A DNA stretch of 64,000 bases from Acidisoma sp. L85 (GCF_009765865.1 NZ_LMUQ01000049.1:5150-69149); one strand, 5' to 3'; positions 17,892 through 26,866 are shown, counted from the first letter of the stretch. The notes: generated by a model from the sequence alone, not told the origin. Numbers and translations are program-made.

Positions 17892-17919
17892 TATATGTTT
17901 CGCGCTAACTTCTATATGT
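17892..17919. promoter_or_regulatory. Direct-repeat operator, probable AraC-type site
   Basis: TATATGT occurs at 17892-17898 and again at 17913-17919, exactly 21 bases apart (two helical turns). In context the half-sites are TTtTATATGT and TTcTATATGT. AraC-family activators typically bind direct repeats with this spacing. The site lies midway between the AraC gene and the first isomerase, upstream of its GGAGGA ribosome site. Confidence 0.55.
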
Positions 17920-17979
17920 AAACGGGCTATTCCCCCAGAGATTAATCAGCATATTATGGATGAAAATTGGAGGAGCGTC

Positions 17980-19404
17980 ATGCAGCCGACGCGCATTGGC
18001 CTGTTCGGGATTGGACTTGATACCTATTGGCCGCAGTTTTCCGGTCTAAAAGATCGCCTGGACGGGTACTTGCGGCAAGTTGCTGGGATACTGGAACGGC
18101 CGGGGATCGAGATCGTCAATTTAGGATTGGTCGACAATCCCGAAAGGGCAGTCGAGGCTGGCCACCAGTTCCGGCAGGCTGATGTCGATATCATCTTTCT
18201 ACACGCCACAACCTATGCACTCTCCTCTACCGTGCTGCCTGTTGTGCGCCGCGCCCGAGTGCCGATAATCATCTTGAACCTATCTCCAGAGAGCTCGATC
18301 GACTACACGAGCTTCAACGCGCTGGGGGATCGCTCCGCTATGACTGGGGAGTGGCTTGCGCACTGCGGCGCATGTCCCGTGCCAGAAATCGCTAACGTCT
18401 TCCTACGCGCCGGCATCCCCTTTTACCAAGTCACCGGAAAATTGCACGATGATCCCGCATGCTGGCAGGAGGTCGATGACTGGATTGAAGCCGCTCGTGT
18501 TGCTTCGGTCATGTCCCACAACCGGCTAGGCCTCCTCGGTCACTACTATAGCGGGATGCTCGACATCTACTCCGACGTCACATTGCAGTCTATCGTCTTT
18601 GGCACTCATATTGAGTTTCTCGAGGTAGAGGAGCTGACAGCACTCAGACGCACGGTGAGCTCATCGGACATACAGGACCGTCTCGCAGTTTTTGCGCAAG
18701 AATTCGATTTACAACCAGATTGTTCGCCTTCTGATCTCGAGGCTGCTGCGCGCACCTCCATTGCCCTTGACTGTTTAGTAGACCGTTACTCCCTCGGATC
18801 CCTCGCCTACTACTACGAAGGAACTGGCAATCCAGAGAATGAAACTGCGATCGCCTCGATTATCCTCGGCAACTCCTTGTTAACGGCAAAAGGCGTTCCT
18901 GTTGCCGGCGAGTATGAGGTAAAAAATGCCCAGGCCATGAAAATCATGGATAGCTTCGGTGCGGGCGGCTCATTCACAGAATACTACGCCGTCGATTGGG
19001 ATGCCGATGCCGTCCTGATGGGGCATGATGGACCTGGACATATCGCCATTGCGGAGGGTCGCACAAAGGTACGACCGCTCTCAGTTTTTCATGGGAAGGT
19101 AGGGAAGGGATTGTCGGTCGAAATGTCTGTCAGGAGCGGTCCCGTGACCCTTCTGTCGATCGCTGAAACGCCTCAAGGTCGGTTGAAGTTTGTGGTGGCC
19201 GAAGGCGAATCAGTCGATGGCCCAAAGTTGGAGATCGGCAACACCAACAGCCGGTATCGGTTCCCTCGCGGCGCTCGCAATTTCATCGAGAGTTGGAATG
19301 CCCAAGGTCCGGCACATCATTGCGCCGTCGGGGTCGGTCGCCTCGCTTCAAAAATCGAAAAACTAGGCAAACTCATCGGCGTGGAGACTGCTCAGGTTTG
19401 TTAG
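17980..19404 (+). CDS. L-arabinose/L-fucose isomerase-family protein (first of tandem pair)
   Basis: This 474-residue cytoplasmic aldose-ketose isomerase is of the AraA/FucI fold. Residues matching E. coli AraA metal/catalytic positions E306, E333, H350 and H450 are visible: E311 (VAGEYEVKNA), E334 (SFTEYYAVDW), H349 (LMGHDGPGH) and H446/447 (GPAHHCAVG). A manganese-dependent isomerase is therefore expected. Length is near AraA's 500. The start at 17980 follows GGAGGA by five bases; an upstream in-frame ATG (17956) lacks this. A paralogue follows after 37 bases. Overall sequence is distant from true AraA, so the substrate is open. No kinase or epimerase of the arabinose route is present. Confidence 0.82.
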   Translation: MQPTRIGLFGIGLDTYWPQFSGLKDRLDGYLRQVAGILERPGIEIVNLGLVDNPERAVEAGHQFRQADVDIIFLHATTYALSSTVLPVVRRARVPIIILNLSPESSIDYTSFNALGDRSAMTGEWLAHCGACPVPEIANVFLRAGIPFYQVTGKLHDDPACWQEVDDWIEAARVASVMSHNRLGLLGHYYSGMLDIYSDVTLQSIVFGTHIEFLEVEELTALRRTVSSSDIQDRLAVFAQEFDLQPDCSPSDLEAAARTSIALDCLVDRYSLGSLAYYYEGTGNPENETAIASIILGNSLLTAKGVPVAGEYEVKNAQAMKIMDSFGAGGSFTEYYAVDWDADAVLMGHDGPGHIAIAEGRTKVRPLSVFHGKVGKGLSVEMSVRSGPVTLLSIAETPQGRLKFVVAEGESVDGPKLEIGNTNSRYRFPRGARNFIESWNAQGPAHHCAVGVGRLASKIEKLGKLIGVETAQVC

Positions 19405-19441
19405 TCGAAATCACAGGCCCAATAATGGTGGCGGAGGTGTC

Positions 19442-20833
19442 ATGAGCCCAAATATCGGACTCTTTGCGGTAGGACTCGCCGCCTATTGGCCGCAATTCCC
19501 AGGCATGCGGGATACACTTCTACAACACCACGAGCTTCTGGCCGCGAAAATGCCGGAGGGCGCGGTCGTGCGCGGCGGCATGATCGACACAATCGAACAT
19601 GCCGGCGCCACTGCCGCAGTATTCTCCCAGCACAGGATCGATCTCCTGATCTGCCACCTTTCAACCTATGCGAGTTCGGATTGCCTGCTCCATCTCCTAC
19701 AAACCATGCAGGGCGTTCCCGTCCTGCTCATCAACGCACAAGCCGTCCCCGCTCTTCTGCTAGCCGAGGTGAAGGGCATTCAGGACTGGTTAGGCGCCGG
19801 CTGCACTTGCGCCGGACTTCCCGAGTTTACGGCGGTGTTACGACGTTGCGCGCAGCCGTTCGCGCTTCTTACCGGCTATCTTGACGGAGATACTGCATTC
19901 GATGTTGAACTGCGGGAGTGGTGCATGGCAGCGGTCGCCAAGGCTCGACTCATGTCTGGGCAGATCGGCATGCTGGGCCGGCCCTACCCAGGTATGATGG
20001 ATCTCAACCTTGACGAGACTCGCCTGCTACGCCGGTTCGGCTCACAAGTGCTCCATTTAACGTGGGAGGACATCGAGCAACGCCTTCGAGGAGATCTGAC
20101 TACAGATGCTTTAGCGTCGGCAGGTGACCGGATCCACGACATCTTTGAGGTAAACCCTGCCGATGACGTTCGAGAGGTCGCGACGGTTTTGCTCGCAGTG
20201 GAGAGCCTCATTTACACGCGGCAGCTGATCGCCCTCGCTAGCCATTTCGAAACGACGCCGTCCGGCGACCTCGCGCGAATACTGAGAGTGTCAAACCCCG
20301 TGTTCTCGGTGCTTATGCGGGATGGCATCGCATGCCCCGTGGAGGCAGATGTCAAAACTGCTATCGCCATGACGCTGCTCAAGTCAATCGGGGGTAGCGC
20401 CACTCTTGCCGAGCTCTATAGCATGGACTTCAATGATGATGTCTGCCTCATCGGCCATAGCGGGGCTGCCGACCCCGCTATCTCGGAGAGCAAAGCGCGG
20501 TTGAAACAGGTCTCGGTCTTTCATGGCAAGCCAGGCAGCGGATACGTCGCCCAGTTCGATGTGCGACCAGGCCCCGTAACGCTTCTTTCGCTCACCGAAC
20601 GTGAAGCTGGTTGCTATATCTTTGTCGCTGCGGAGGGAGAAGTCGAGGCCGGGCCGACGTTGCAGCTCGGCGATACTAATGCCCGCGTTCGCTTCAAACA
20701 AGGGGTGCGGCATTTTGTAAACGAGTGGTCGGCGACCGGACCGACCCACCATGCTGCTCTCGGCTTAGGTCACCACGTATCCGCATTGCGCAAGATGACC
20801 ACCCTGTTCGGGGTGGAGATCGAGGTCATATAG
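19442..20833 (+). CDS. L-arabinose/L-fucose isomerase-family protein (second of tandem pair)
   Basis: This 463-residue paralogue of the preceding gene is only moderately similar to it, though both share YWPQF near the start, VFHGK, GPVTLLS and the C-terminal block. The four expected active-site residues are kept: E301 (PVEADVKTA), E324 (LAELYSMDF), H339 (LIGHSG) and H436/437 (GPTHHAALG). In place of GHDGPGH in copy one it has GHSGAADP, a change next to the metal His that could alter substrate choice. GGAGG lies four bases before ATG. The tight spacing suggests one transcript, and perhaps a hetero-oligomer, which is inference. Confidence 0.82.
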   Translation: MSPNIGLFAVGLAAYWPQFPGMRDTLLQHHELLAAKMPEGAVVRGGMIDTIEHAGATAAVFSQHRIDLLICHLSTYASSDCLLHLLQTMQGVPVLLINAQAVPALLLAEVKGIQDWLGAGCTCAGLPEFTAVLRRCAQPFALLTGYLDGDTAFDVELREWCMAAVAKARLMSGQIGMLGRPYPGMMDLNLDETRLLRRFGSQVLHLTWEDIEQRLRGDLTTDALASAGDRIHDIFEVNPADDVREVATVLLAVESLIYTRQLIALASHFETTPSGDLARILRVSNPVFSVLMRDGIACPVEADVKTAIAMTLLKSIGGSATLAELYSMDFNDDVCLIGHSGAADPAISESKARLKQVSVFHGKPGSGYVAQFDVRPGPVTLLSLTEREAGCYIFVAAEGEVEAGPTLQLGDTNARVRFKQGVRHFVNEWSATGPTHHAALGLGHHVSALRKMTTLFGVEIEVI

Positions 20834-20898
20834 CCTTGGTTGTCGCAATTTATGATGTGCCTTTCGGAGCGAGTTAGGGAAGACAATTGGAGGTCTAG

Positions 20899-21924
20899 AT
20901 GCGGCGCAATAGCGAGACAATTCCTAAGACTATGCGTGCCCTCATACTCAAGCGCAGGGAGCACTTCGAGTTCGCCGAACGCATGGTCCCGGTGCCGAAG
21001 GCTGGAGAAGTGCTACTGAAGATCGGTGCGGTGGGGATCTGCGGTTCGGACAAGCACTTTTATTTTGATGGTCGGTGCGGCAGCGAGATTGTTACTTCCC
21101 CGGTGGTGCTCGGGCACGAATTTGGCGGTCGGATTGTGGCGGTTGGCGACGGCGTGGACGCCCAGCGGCTGGATGATCGTGTGGCAGTCGAGCCGCTCAT
21201 GCCGACCCCGGGCGACCCCTTTGTTCTCGAAGGAAATTACAATATATGCCCTACTCAGAAATTCTTTGGCGTTCCCGGAACCGATGGTGCGATGCAGCAG
21301 TATCTCTGCGTTCCATCGCAAAATGCCTTCAAAATTCCCGATAGCGTGAGCGACAACGCAGCGGCCATGGTAGAGACCATCTCCGTCGCCCTGGCAGGTG
21401 CGGAGAAGGGTGCTATTCATCTCGGATCGCGCGTATTGGTGACCGGCGGCGGCCCAGTCGGACAGTTCGCGGTTCAAGTCGCACGAGCCGCAGGCGCGAC
21501 AGAAATTGTTGTGGTCGAGCCCCATACAGGGCGCCGCCAACTCGCAGGAACCTTTGGCGCTCGGACCACGAGCAACCTGGCCGATGTGGATGAGCAATTC
21601 GATGTTCTTATGGAATGCTCCGGAGTAGAATCCGTCCGCCACGACGGCTGTCTGAAAGTTAGATCAGGGGGCCGCGCCGTATTGATCGGCGTCGGCGCGC
21701 AGGTCGCGAGCCTTCCCATGTCTGCGATCATCGAGCGTGAAGTGACTATCCATGGTGTAATGCGGTATAAGTTCACATGGCCTACAGTCATCGCGGCGAT
21801 AAAAAACGGGCAGATCGATGCGGACTCGCTCGTCAGTCGAGTGTTGCCCCTTTCCGATGCCCTAGACGGCTGGCTCAAGCCGCTACCGGATGAGATCAAG
21901 ACCATGATTTGCATGAATCCTTAG
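20899..21924 (+). CDS. Zinc-dependent polyol dehydrogenase (MDR family, L-idonate/sorbitol type)
   Basis: This 341-residue medium-chain dehydrogenase has catalytic zinc ligands C48 (GICGSDKHFY) and H73/E74 (LGHEFGG), the sorbitol-dehydrogenase-like NYNICP...FFGVPGTDGAMQQY, and the NAD-binding VTGGGPVGQFAVQ. The four-Cys structural zinc loop is missing: MPTPGDPFVLEGNYNICP occupies that place, whereas the second dehydrogenase of this operon has it. It likely oxidises a secondary alcohol of a polyol or sugar acid. GGAGG five bases upstream supports the start. It lies 65 bases after the isomerase pair. Confidence 0.83.
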   Translation: MRRNSETIPKTMRALILKRREHFEFAERMVPVPKAGEVLLKIGAVGICGSDKHFYFDGRCGSEIVTSPVVLGHEFGGRIVAVGDGVDAQRLDDRVAVEPLMPTPGDPFVLEGNYNICPTQKFFGVPGTDGAMQQYLCVPSQNAFKIPDSVSDNAAAMVETISVALAGAEKGAIHLGSRVLVTGGGPVGQFAVQVARAAGATEIVVVEPHTGRRQLAGTFGARTTSNLADVDEQFDVLMECSGVESVRHDGCLKVRSGGRAVLIGVGAQVASLPMSAIIEREVTIHGVMRYKFTWPTVIAAIKNGQIDADSLVSRVLPLSDALDGWLKPLPDEIKTMICMNP

Positions 21925-21934
21925 CCGAATGCTG

Positions 21935-21967
21935 GGGCATGGCGCGTTGTTCTACCAAGCCATGCCC
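21935..21967 (+). other. Intercistronic hairpin before binding-protein gene
   Basis: GGGCATGGC (21935-21943) pairs perfectly with GCCATGCCC (21959-21967) around a 15-base loop, in the 160-base gap before the binding-protein gene. No T-run follows, so partial termination or mRNA protection is more likely than full termination. Such elements often set higher expression of the binding protein. Confidence 0.5.
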
Positions 21968-22084
21968 GCATACCGAAGCAGAGCAGCCGCTGAGGAGCAG
22001 GGCTCATTCGACGAGCCGTTTGTCTCTTTGAGGTAAGGAACATGTTTGAAGCGGCAAAACCGCCAACAAGTAGGGAGCAGTGTT

Positions 22085-23050
22085 ATGAATCGTCTTATTC
22101 CAACAGTGGCGTTGGGGTTTCTAGCGATATCAACATGTATCGCTCAGGCAGCCGAGACCAAGATCGGGGCGATCTACCTCGACTCGCAGGGATTCTATGC
22201 GGGGGTCCGAAAAGGAGTCCAGGATGAAGCCGCAAGCCAAGGTCAAAAGATTGATCTCCTGGAAACAAATGCGGGTGGCGATGTTTCAAAAGAGAGCGCC
22301 TTCGTTGACACGCTCATAGCGGCTAACGTGAAAGCCATCATCCTCTCCGCCGTTTCGGCGGATGGATCTGTGCAAGCTGTCCGTCGGGCGTCTCGCGCTG
22401 GTATTCCGGTGGTTTGCTACAATACCTGCATCGAACCGAACGCTATGAAGAAATATGTTGCGGCGTATGCGGTGGGTGATCCATTCACGTTTGGAGAGCG
22501 CTTGGGCGGTGCTGCCGCGGATTACTTCGAGAGCGCCGGGAACAAAAACCCCACCTTCGCCGTGCTCAACTGTGAATTCGTCGAGGTTTGCGTGCAACGC
22601 CGCAAGGGCTTTGAGAAAGCCCTGATGGGGCGGCTGTCGGGGGCGAAGATCGTTTCGAACCAGGAGGGTACCGTTCTCGACAAGGCAATGTCGGTGGGCC
22701 AGACCGTGCTTACGGCTAACCCCAATCTTGATGCATTCTTTGGCGAATCCGGTGGCGCGACGCTCGGCGCTGTTAAGGCGGTCCGGAGTCAGGGTCGTGT
22801 TGGGAAAACGGTCGTCTTCGGGAGCGATATGACTTCGGATATTGCTCGGGAATTGGTCAGCCACGAAGTCCTGAAAGGTGAGGTTGACGTTTCGGGTAAA
22901 ACTATTGGGCGCGCTGCATTTAAGGCGGCTCTGCTGGCCCTGCAGGGGAAAGAGGGCGCCGCAACCCTAATTCCCGTACCAATTGATCTTTATACGACGC
23001 CTGCCGAAGCTACGGCTTGGCTCGAAAGCCACAAAGATGGCTTGCCATAA
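22085..23050 (+). CDS. Sugar ABC transporter binding protein
   Basis: This 321-residue periplasmic protein has a Sec signal peptide (MNRLIPTVALGFLAISTCIA, cleavage near AQAAE) and the Peripla_BP_4 pattern of RbsB-type proteins: GFYAGVRKGVQDEA, AIILSAVSADGS and GIPVVCYNTC. Four Cys residues (CYNTC, NCEFVEVC) could form disulfides in the periplasm, which is unusual for the family. ATG 22085 follows GGGAG. An upstream in-frame start would hide the signal peptide. It is the binding component of the first importer of the operon, with ATPase and permease genes following. Confidence 0.87.
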   Translation: MNRLIPTVALGFLAISTCIAQAAETKIGAIYLDSQGFYAGVRKGVQDEAASQGQKIDLLETNAGGDVSKESAFVDTLIAANVKAIILSAVSADGSVQAVRRASRAGIPVVCYNTCIEPNAMKKYVAAYAVGDPFTFGERLGGAAADYFESAGNKNPTFAVLNCEFVEVCVQRRKGFEKALMGRLSGAKIVSNQEGTVLDKAMSVGQTVLTANPNLDAFFGESGGATLGAVKAVRSQGRVGKTVVFGSDMTSDIARELVSHEVLKGEVDVSGKTIGRAAFKAALLALQGKEGAATLIPVPIDLYTTPAEATAWLESHKDGLP

Positions 23051-23201
23051 GAGGACACCGACGCTCGGTATGGCCGATTTTGTTCGTTTGCCCGGATGAT
23101 CATGCCTGCGGTGAAAGGGCTGTATTGCTCGCAACCCAATGGATGTTTCGCCGGGACCGGCGCCCACAGCGCAGCATTGTAACCGGAGTGGAATACGGCC
23201 C

Positions 23202-24770
23202 ATGACCGGAGCCCAGTTGCCAGTTGCTGAACTTCGCTCGGCAACCAAACGATATCCTGGCGTGATCGCGCTAGACGAGGTCGATTTCTCCGTGATGCCC
23301 GGGGAAGTCCGCGCCGTTCTTGGGAAAAACGGTGCGGGAAAATCGACGCTCATCCGCCTGCTCACGGGTGCCGAGTCCGCGGACTCTGGCGAGGTCTTGC
23401 TCAGCGGCAAGCCTTTTGTCGAGTTTGGTCAAAGGCGGACCCGGGAAGCGGCGGAGCGCGGGCTTCGAGCCGTCTACCAAGAACTCAGCCTCGTTCCGAG
23501 CATGACCATAGCGGAGAACATGTTCCTTGGTAATTGGCCGCGGCGTCGGCGCGTGCTCGATCATCGGGCGATGGCCGAGCAGGCGCGAGAAGCCCTGCGC
23601 CGGCTGGGCTTGTCGCTCGATCCCCGGCTACTCACCGGCACCTTAGCCCCAGCGGCGCGACAGATGGTGGAGATCGCCCGGGCCTTTTTGGGTGTCCCTC
23701 GTCTGGTCATTCTCGACGAGCCGACGAGTTCGCTCGCCGCCGCTGAGGTCGATCAGGTCTGCAACGCGGTGCGTGAGGCGGCCGCCGCTGGCGCTGCGGT
23801 TCTCTACGTGAGCCACCGCATGAGCGAGATCCGCCGTCTGGCCGATACAGCAACAGTGATGCGGGACGGGCGCGTCGCATCAACCCTGTCCGTTGCGGGG
23901 GCGAGAACTCTGGCCGATACAGCAACAGTGATGCGGGACGGGCGCGTCGCATCAACCCTGTCCGTTGCGGGGGCGAGAACTGAGGATATCATACAGATGA
24001 TGTTGGGCCGCGTCGAGCAGGCGCGGCCGGCGCATACTTCTGCCATTGGCAAAACGACGCTTTCTGTCGAAGGGATCGCAATGCCGCCAAAGCTGCGCAA
24101 CATTACCTTCGATCTGCACGCGGGCGAGGTGCTAGGGATTGCCGGCCTGCTCGGCTCTGGGCGCACCGAGCTCCTTGAGATCGTCATGGGACTACGGCTC
24201 CCGAGTGCAGGCAGCGTCCGGGTCCGCGATGAGAAGATCGCCAAACCCAGTTACAAGGGTATGATGCAGCGCGGGTTCGGCTATACTCCAGAAAGCCGCA
24301 AGGAGGACGGCATTGTCCCCCTTCTCGGCGTCGATGAGAACATTGTGTTGACCGACTTTTCCCGCGTGACCCGAGGCGGCGTCCTGTCCTCAGCCGCAGT
24401 CGAGAGCGCGGCGCGGACAGTGGTCGAACGTCTTCACGTCAAGACTGCTCGTCTGGAAACGCCAATCGTCACACTTTCAGGCGGCAACCAACAAAAAGTA
24501 GTGATAGGGCGCTGGATCCACGCCGGCTCACGTATCCTGTTGCTCGATGAGCCGACGCGCGGCGTGGACATTGAAGCTAAGGCTCAGATCTACGATATCA
24601 TCCGCGCGCTCGCAGCGGAGGGGCGCGCCGTCCTGTTCGTGTCGAGTGAAATCGAGGAACTCGACCAGGTCTGCGACCGTGTCCTGGTGCTGCGCGACGG
24701 TGTGATGGCCGAGGAACACATCGCTCCGTCGATCGATGCGGAGCGGTTGCTTGCCGCATGCATCGGCTGA
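23202..24770 (+). CDS. Sugar ABC transporter ATPase with internal duplication
   Basis: This 522-residue double-NBD ATPase (RbsA/XylG type) is soluble and membrane-associated with the permease. NBD1 has GKNGAGKSTLIRLLTG, LAPAARQMVEIARA, VILDEPTSSLA and the H-loop VSHRMSEI. NBD2 has GLLGSGRTELLEIVMG, LSGGNQQKVVIGRW and LLLDEPTRGVDIE. Directly after the H-loop, a 24-residue segment starting LADTATVMRDGRVAST is present twice in tandem, encoded by identical 72-bp copies. The extra copy keeps frame but adds a strand and turn at the edge of NBD1. Without it the protein is about 498 residues, the family norm. ATG 23202 is chosen to begin at the conserved N-terminus. Confidence 0.88.
   Translation: MTGAQLPVAELRSATKRYPGVIALDEVDFSVMPGEVRAVLGKNGAGKSTLIRLLTGAESADSGEVLLSGKPFVEFGQRRTREAAERGLRAVYQELSLVPSMTIAENMFLGNWPRRRRVLDHRAMAEQAREALRRLGLSLDPRLLTGTLAPAARQMVEIARAFLGVPRLVILDEPTSSLAAAEVDQVCNAVREAAAAGAAVLYVSHRMSEIRRLADTATVMRDGRVASTLSVAGARTLADTATVMRDGRVASTLSVAGARTEDIIQMMLGRVEQARPAHTSAIGKTTLSVEGIAMPPKLRNITFDLHAGEVLGIAGLLGSGRTELLEIVMGLRLPSAGSVRVRDEKIAKPSYKGMMQRGFGYTPESRKEDGIVPLLGVDENIVLTDFSRVTRGGVLSSAAVESAARTVVERLHVKTARLETPIVTLSGGNQQKVVIGRWIHAGSRILLLDEPTRGVDIEAKAQIYDIIRALAAEGRAVLFVSSEIEELDQVCDRVLVLRDGVMAEEHIAPSIDAERLLAACIG
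23838..23981 (+). repeat. Perfect 72-bp tandem duplication inside ABC ATPase
   Basis: Bases 23838-23909 and 23910-23981 are identical over all 72 positions and lie head to tail. Being a multiple of three, the duplication adds 24 residues without breaking the frame. Complete identity points to a very recent event or an assembly artefact. Confidence 0.95.
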
Positions 24771-24781
24771 GAGAAATAACG

Positions 24782-25771
24782 ATGAGTGTACCGACTGTAT
24801 CCCCGAGGGGCGTCGCCGAAACGCGGCGGATGTTAGCGGGACATATGAACGAGCTGGGCTTGCTCGCAATCATCGTAATTCTCTATGGCGTGTTTGGCGC
24901 CCTGTCCCCAGGCTTCTTGAGCGCCAACAACCAGGTGAACATCCTGCGTGACGGCGCGACCATCGGCATCGCCGCTTGGGCGCAGACCTTGGTGATCGTC
25001 GCGGGCGAGATAGATATCAGTGTCGGACCCATGGTTGCATTTATAGCGGTCATCATGGCGTTTCTGATGAAAGTGCCTGTGCCGCTGCCTTTTGCCTTGA
25101 TCGGCGGTGTCGTTCTCGGTCTATGTCTCGGCAGTCTGGCAGGCGTGTTACGCGCGATCTTCAGCGTGCCGTCCTTTGTGGCGACGCTGGGATTGTGGAG
25201 TGCGCTGCGTGGCCTCGCACTGTTCATGACAAATGCGCTTCCCGTAACCTTCGACGACAACGACACGCTGGACTGGATCGGCGACAACGTCTTCGGCCTA
25301 CCGGTCTCCGCAGTTGTCATGGTGATCTTATTCGGAGTCTTCGTGTTTGTCTCTCGGAAGACTGCTTTCGGCCGTTCCGTCTATGCGGTTGGCGGGAATG
25401 CCAACGCGGCACATCTATGCGGCATCAACGTAACGCGTATTCGTATCCTCGTCTTCGCGATCTCGGGGTTGATGGCCGCGATCACGGCCATCATGCTGCT
25501 GGCGCGGCTGGGCAGCGGAAATGCGGGGGCGGCGTCCGGCCTGGAGTTTGACGTGATTGCGGCCGTTGTCGTGGGGGGCACATCCCTTTCGGGCGGCCGC
25601 GGTTCAATGCTGGGCACCCTGCTCGGCGTCCTAACAATTACAGTGATTGGCGACGGGCTAGTGCTGTATGGCATAAATTCATTCGTGCAGGACGTTGTGC
25701 GCGGCGTCATCATCGTGGTCGCCGTACTTCTTAACGTCGCGGCCTCGCGCCGCTCTGGTCGGCATGTCTGA
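24782..25771 (+). CDS. Sugar ABC transporter permease (RbsC-like)
   Basis: This 329-residue CUT2 permease begins its membrane part near residue 25 (LLAIIVILYGVFGALSPGF) and has the family blocks VAGEIDISVGPMVAF and VVGGTSLSGGRGSMLGTLLG. About nine to ten hydrophobic segments are visible. The preferred ATG is 12 bases after the ATPase stop; an earlier ATG (24758) would overlap it. With the preceding binding protein and ATPase it completes the first importer of the operon. Confidence 0.88.
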   Translation: MSVPTVSPRGVAETRRMLAGHMNELGLLAIIVILYGVFGALSPGFLSANNQVNILRDGATIGIAAWAQTLVIVAGEIDISVGPMVAFIAVIMAFLMKVPVPLPFALIGGVVLGLCLGSLAGVLRAIFSVPSFVATLGLWSALRGLALFMTNALPVTFDDNDTLDWIGDNVFGLPVSAVVMVILFGVFVFVSRKTAFGRSVYAVGGNANAAHLCGINVTRIRILVFAISGLMAAITAIMLLARLGSGNAGAASGLEFDVIAAVVVGGTSLSGGRGSMLGTLLGVLTITVIGDGLVLYGINSFVQDVVRGVIIVVAVLLNVAASRRSGRHV

Positions 25772-25807
25772 ATTGGATTCGCCGATGCAAGATAAGGGCT
25801 GACGCTG

Positions 25808-26866
25808 ATGAGCAAGATGCTCGCTGCCTACCTTCCTGGCAATTCGACCGTTCAGCTAAGGGAGATCATGATCCCTCAGCCTGGAATCGGCCAAGTGCTG
25901 CTCCGCATGCGTGCTTCGGGAATTTGCGGCAGCGACATTCACTATATCTACCACGAGCATAAGGGTGGCGAGGCTGCCGCCGCCTATCGTGGCGTCGTCG
26001 CTGGCCACGAGCCAAGTGGCGAGGTCATCGATTTGGGTCCCGGCTGCCGCCATTTCAAACACCACGATCGCGTGGCAGTGTATCACATCAGCGGCTGCGG
26101 GTTCTGTCGGAATTGCCGCAAGGGCTTCCAGATCAGTTGCACGGATCCACAGCGGGCAGCCTATGGCTGGCAGCGCGACGGCGGCCATGCGGAGTATCTC
26201 TTGGCCGACGAGCGTGACTTAGTTCATCTGCCGCCCAGTCTGACTTACGAGGACGGCTGTTTCATTTCCTGCGGCGTCGGGACCGCCTACGAAGGCATCC
26301 TCCGTGGTGGCGTCTCAGGAAGCGATCGTGTGCTCGTCGTCGGGCTGGGTCCGGTCGGTATGGCGGCACTGCTGCTGGCAGGCGGACGTGGCGCAAAGCT
26401 CCGCATCGGAGTCGATATCGAGGCGGAGCGCATCGCCACGGCGAAACGGCTCGGCATAATCGATCACGGCTTTATCGCCGGCGCCGACACGCTGGCGCGG
26501 ATCCGCGAAGTCACGCATGGGGGAGCGAATGTCAGTCTCGATTGTTCAGGAAGCTCGCTCGGCCGGCTGCTCGCGTTACAGGCGACGCATGAATGGGGCC
26601 GCTGCGTCTATATCGGCGAAATGGGAGATGTGCATTTCAACGTCAGCGAGGACTTGATGCATATGCAGCGCACGCTGATCGGGTCCTGGGTCACCAGCTT
26701 GCACAACATGGACCAATGCTGCGAGGACCTAGATGACTGGGGTCTCCAGCCGCATCGTATAATCACCGACCGTTTCCCCCTTTCTCAGGCTGCCGAGGCC
26801 TACGCACTAACCGCGAGCGGCCGCGCCGGCAAAGTCATTATCCAGTTCGATGATTTTAGCGCTTAA
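25808..26866 (+). CDS. Zinc-dependent alcohol/polyol dehydrogenase (MDR family)
   Basis: This 352-residue medium-chain dehydrogenase has catalytic zinc residues C40 (GICGSDIHY) and H67/E68 (AGHEPSGEV), a complete structural zinc loop with C97, C100, C103 and C111 (CGFCRNCRKGFQISC), and a Rossmann segment VVGLGPVGMAALLLAGG. It resembles threonine/sorbitol-type dehydrogenases acting on secondary alcohols. It sits between the permease of the first importer and the aldo/keto reductase. Together with the MDR at 20.9 kb and the SDR at 8 kb it makes three polyol-oxidising enzymes, suggesting a polyol with several oxidation steps or several substrates. Confidence 0.85.
   Translation: MSKMLAAYLPGNSTVQLREIMIPQPGIGQVLLRMRASGICGSDIHYIYHEHKGGEAAAAYRGVVAGHEPSGEVIDLGPGCRHFKHHDRVAVYHISGCGFCRNCRKGFQISCTDPQRAAYGWQRDGGHAEYLLADERDLVHLPPSLTYEDGCFISCGVGTAYEGILRGGVSGSDRVLVVGLGPVGMAALLLAGGRGAKLRIGVDIEAERIATAKRLGIIDHGFIAGADTLARIREVTHGGANVSLDCSGSSLGRLLALQATHEWGRCVYIGEMGDVHFNVSEDLMHMQRTLIGSWVTSLHNMDQCCEDLDDWGLQPHRIITDRFPLSQAAEAYALTASGRAGKVIIQFDDFSA

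Noticed and set aside
17980-20833. One isomerase gene split by a frameshift
   Set aside because: Both frames are full length with their own ribosome sites, and each has the complete active-site set.
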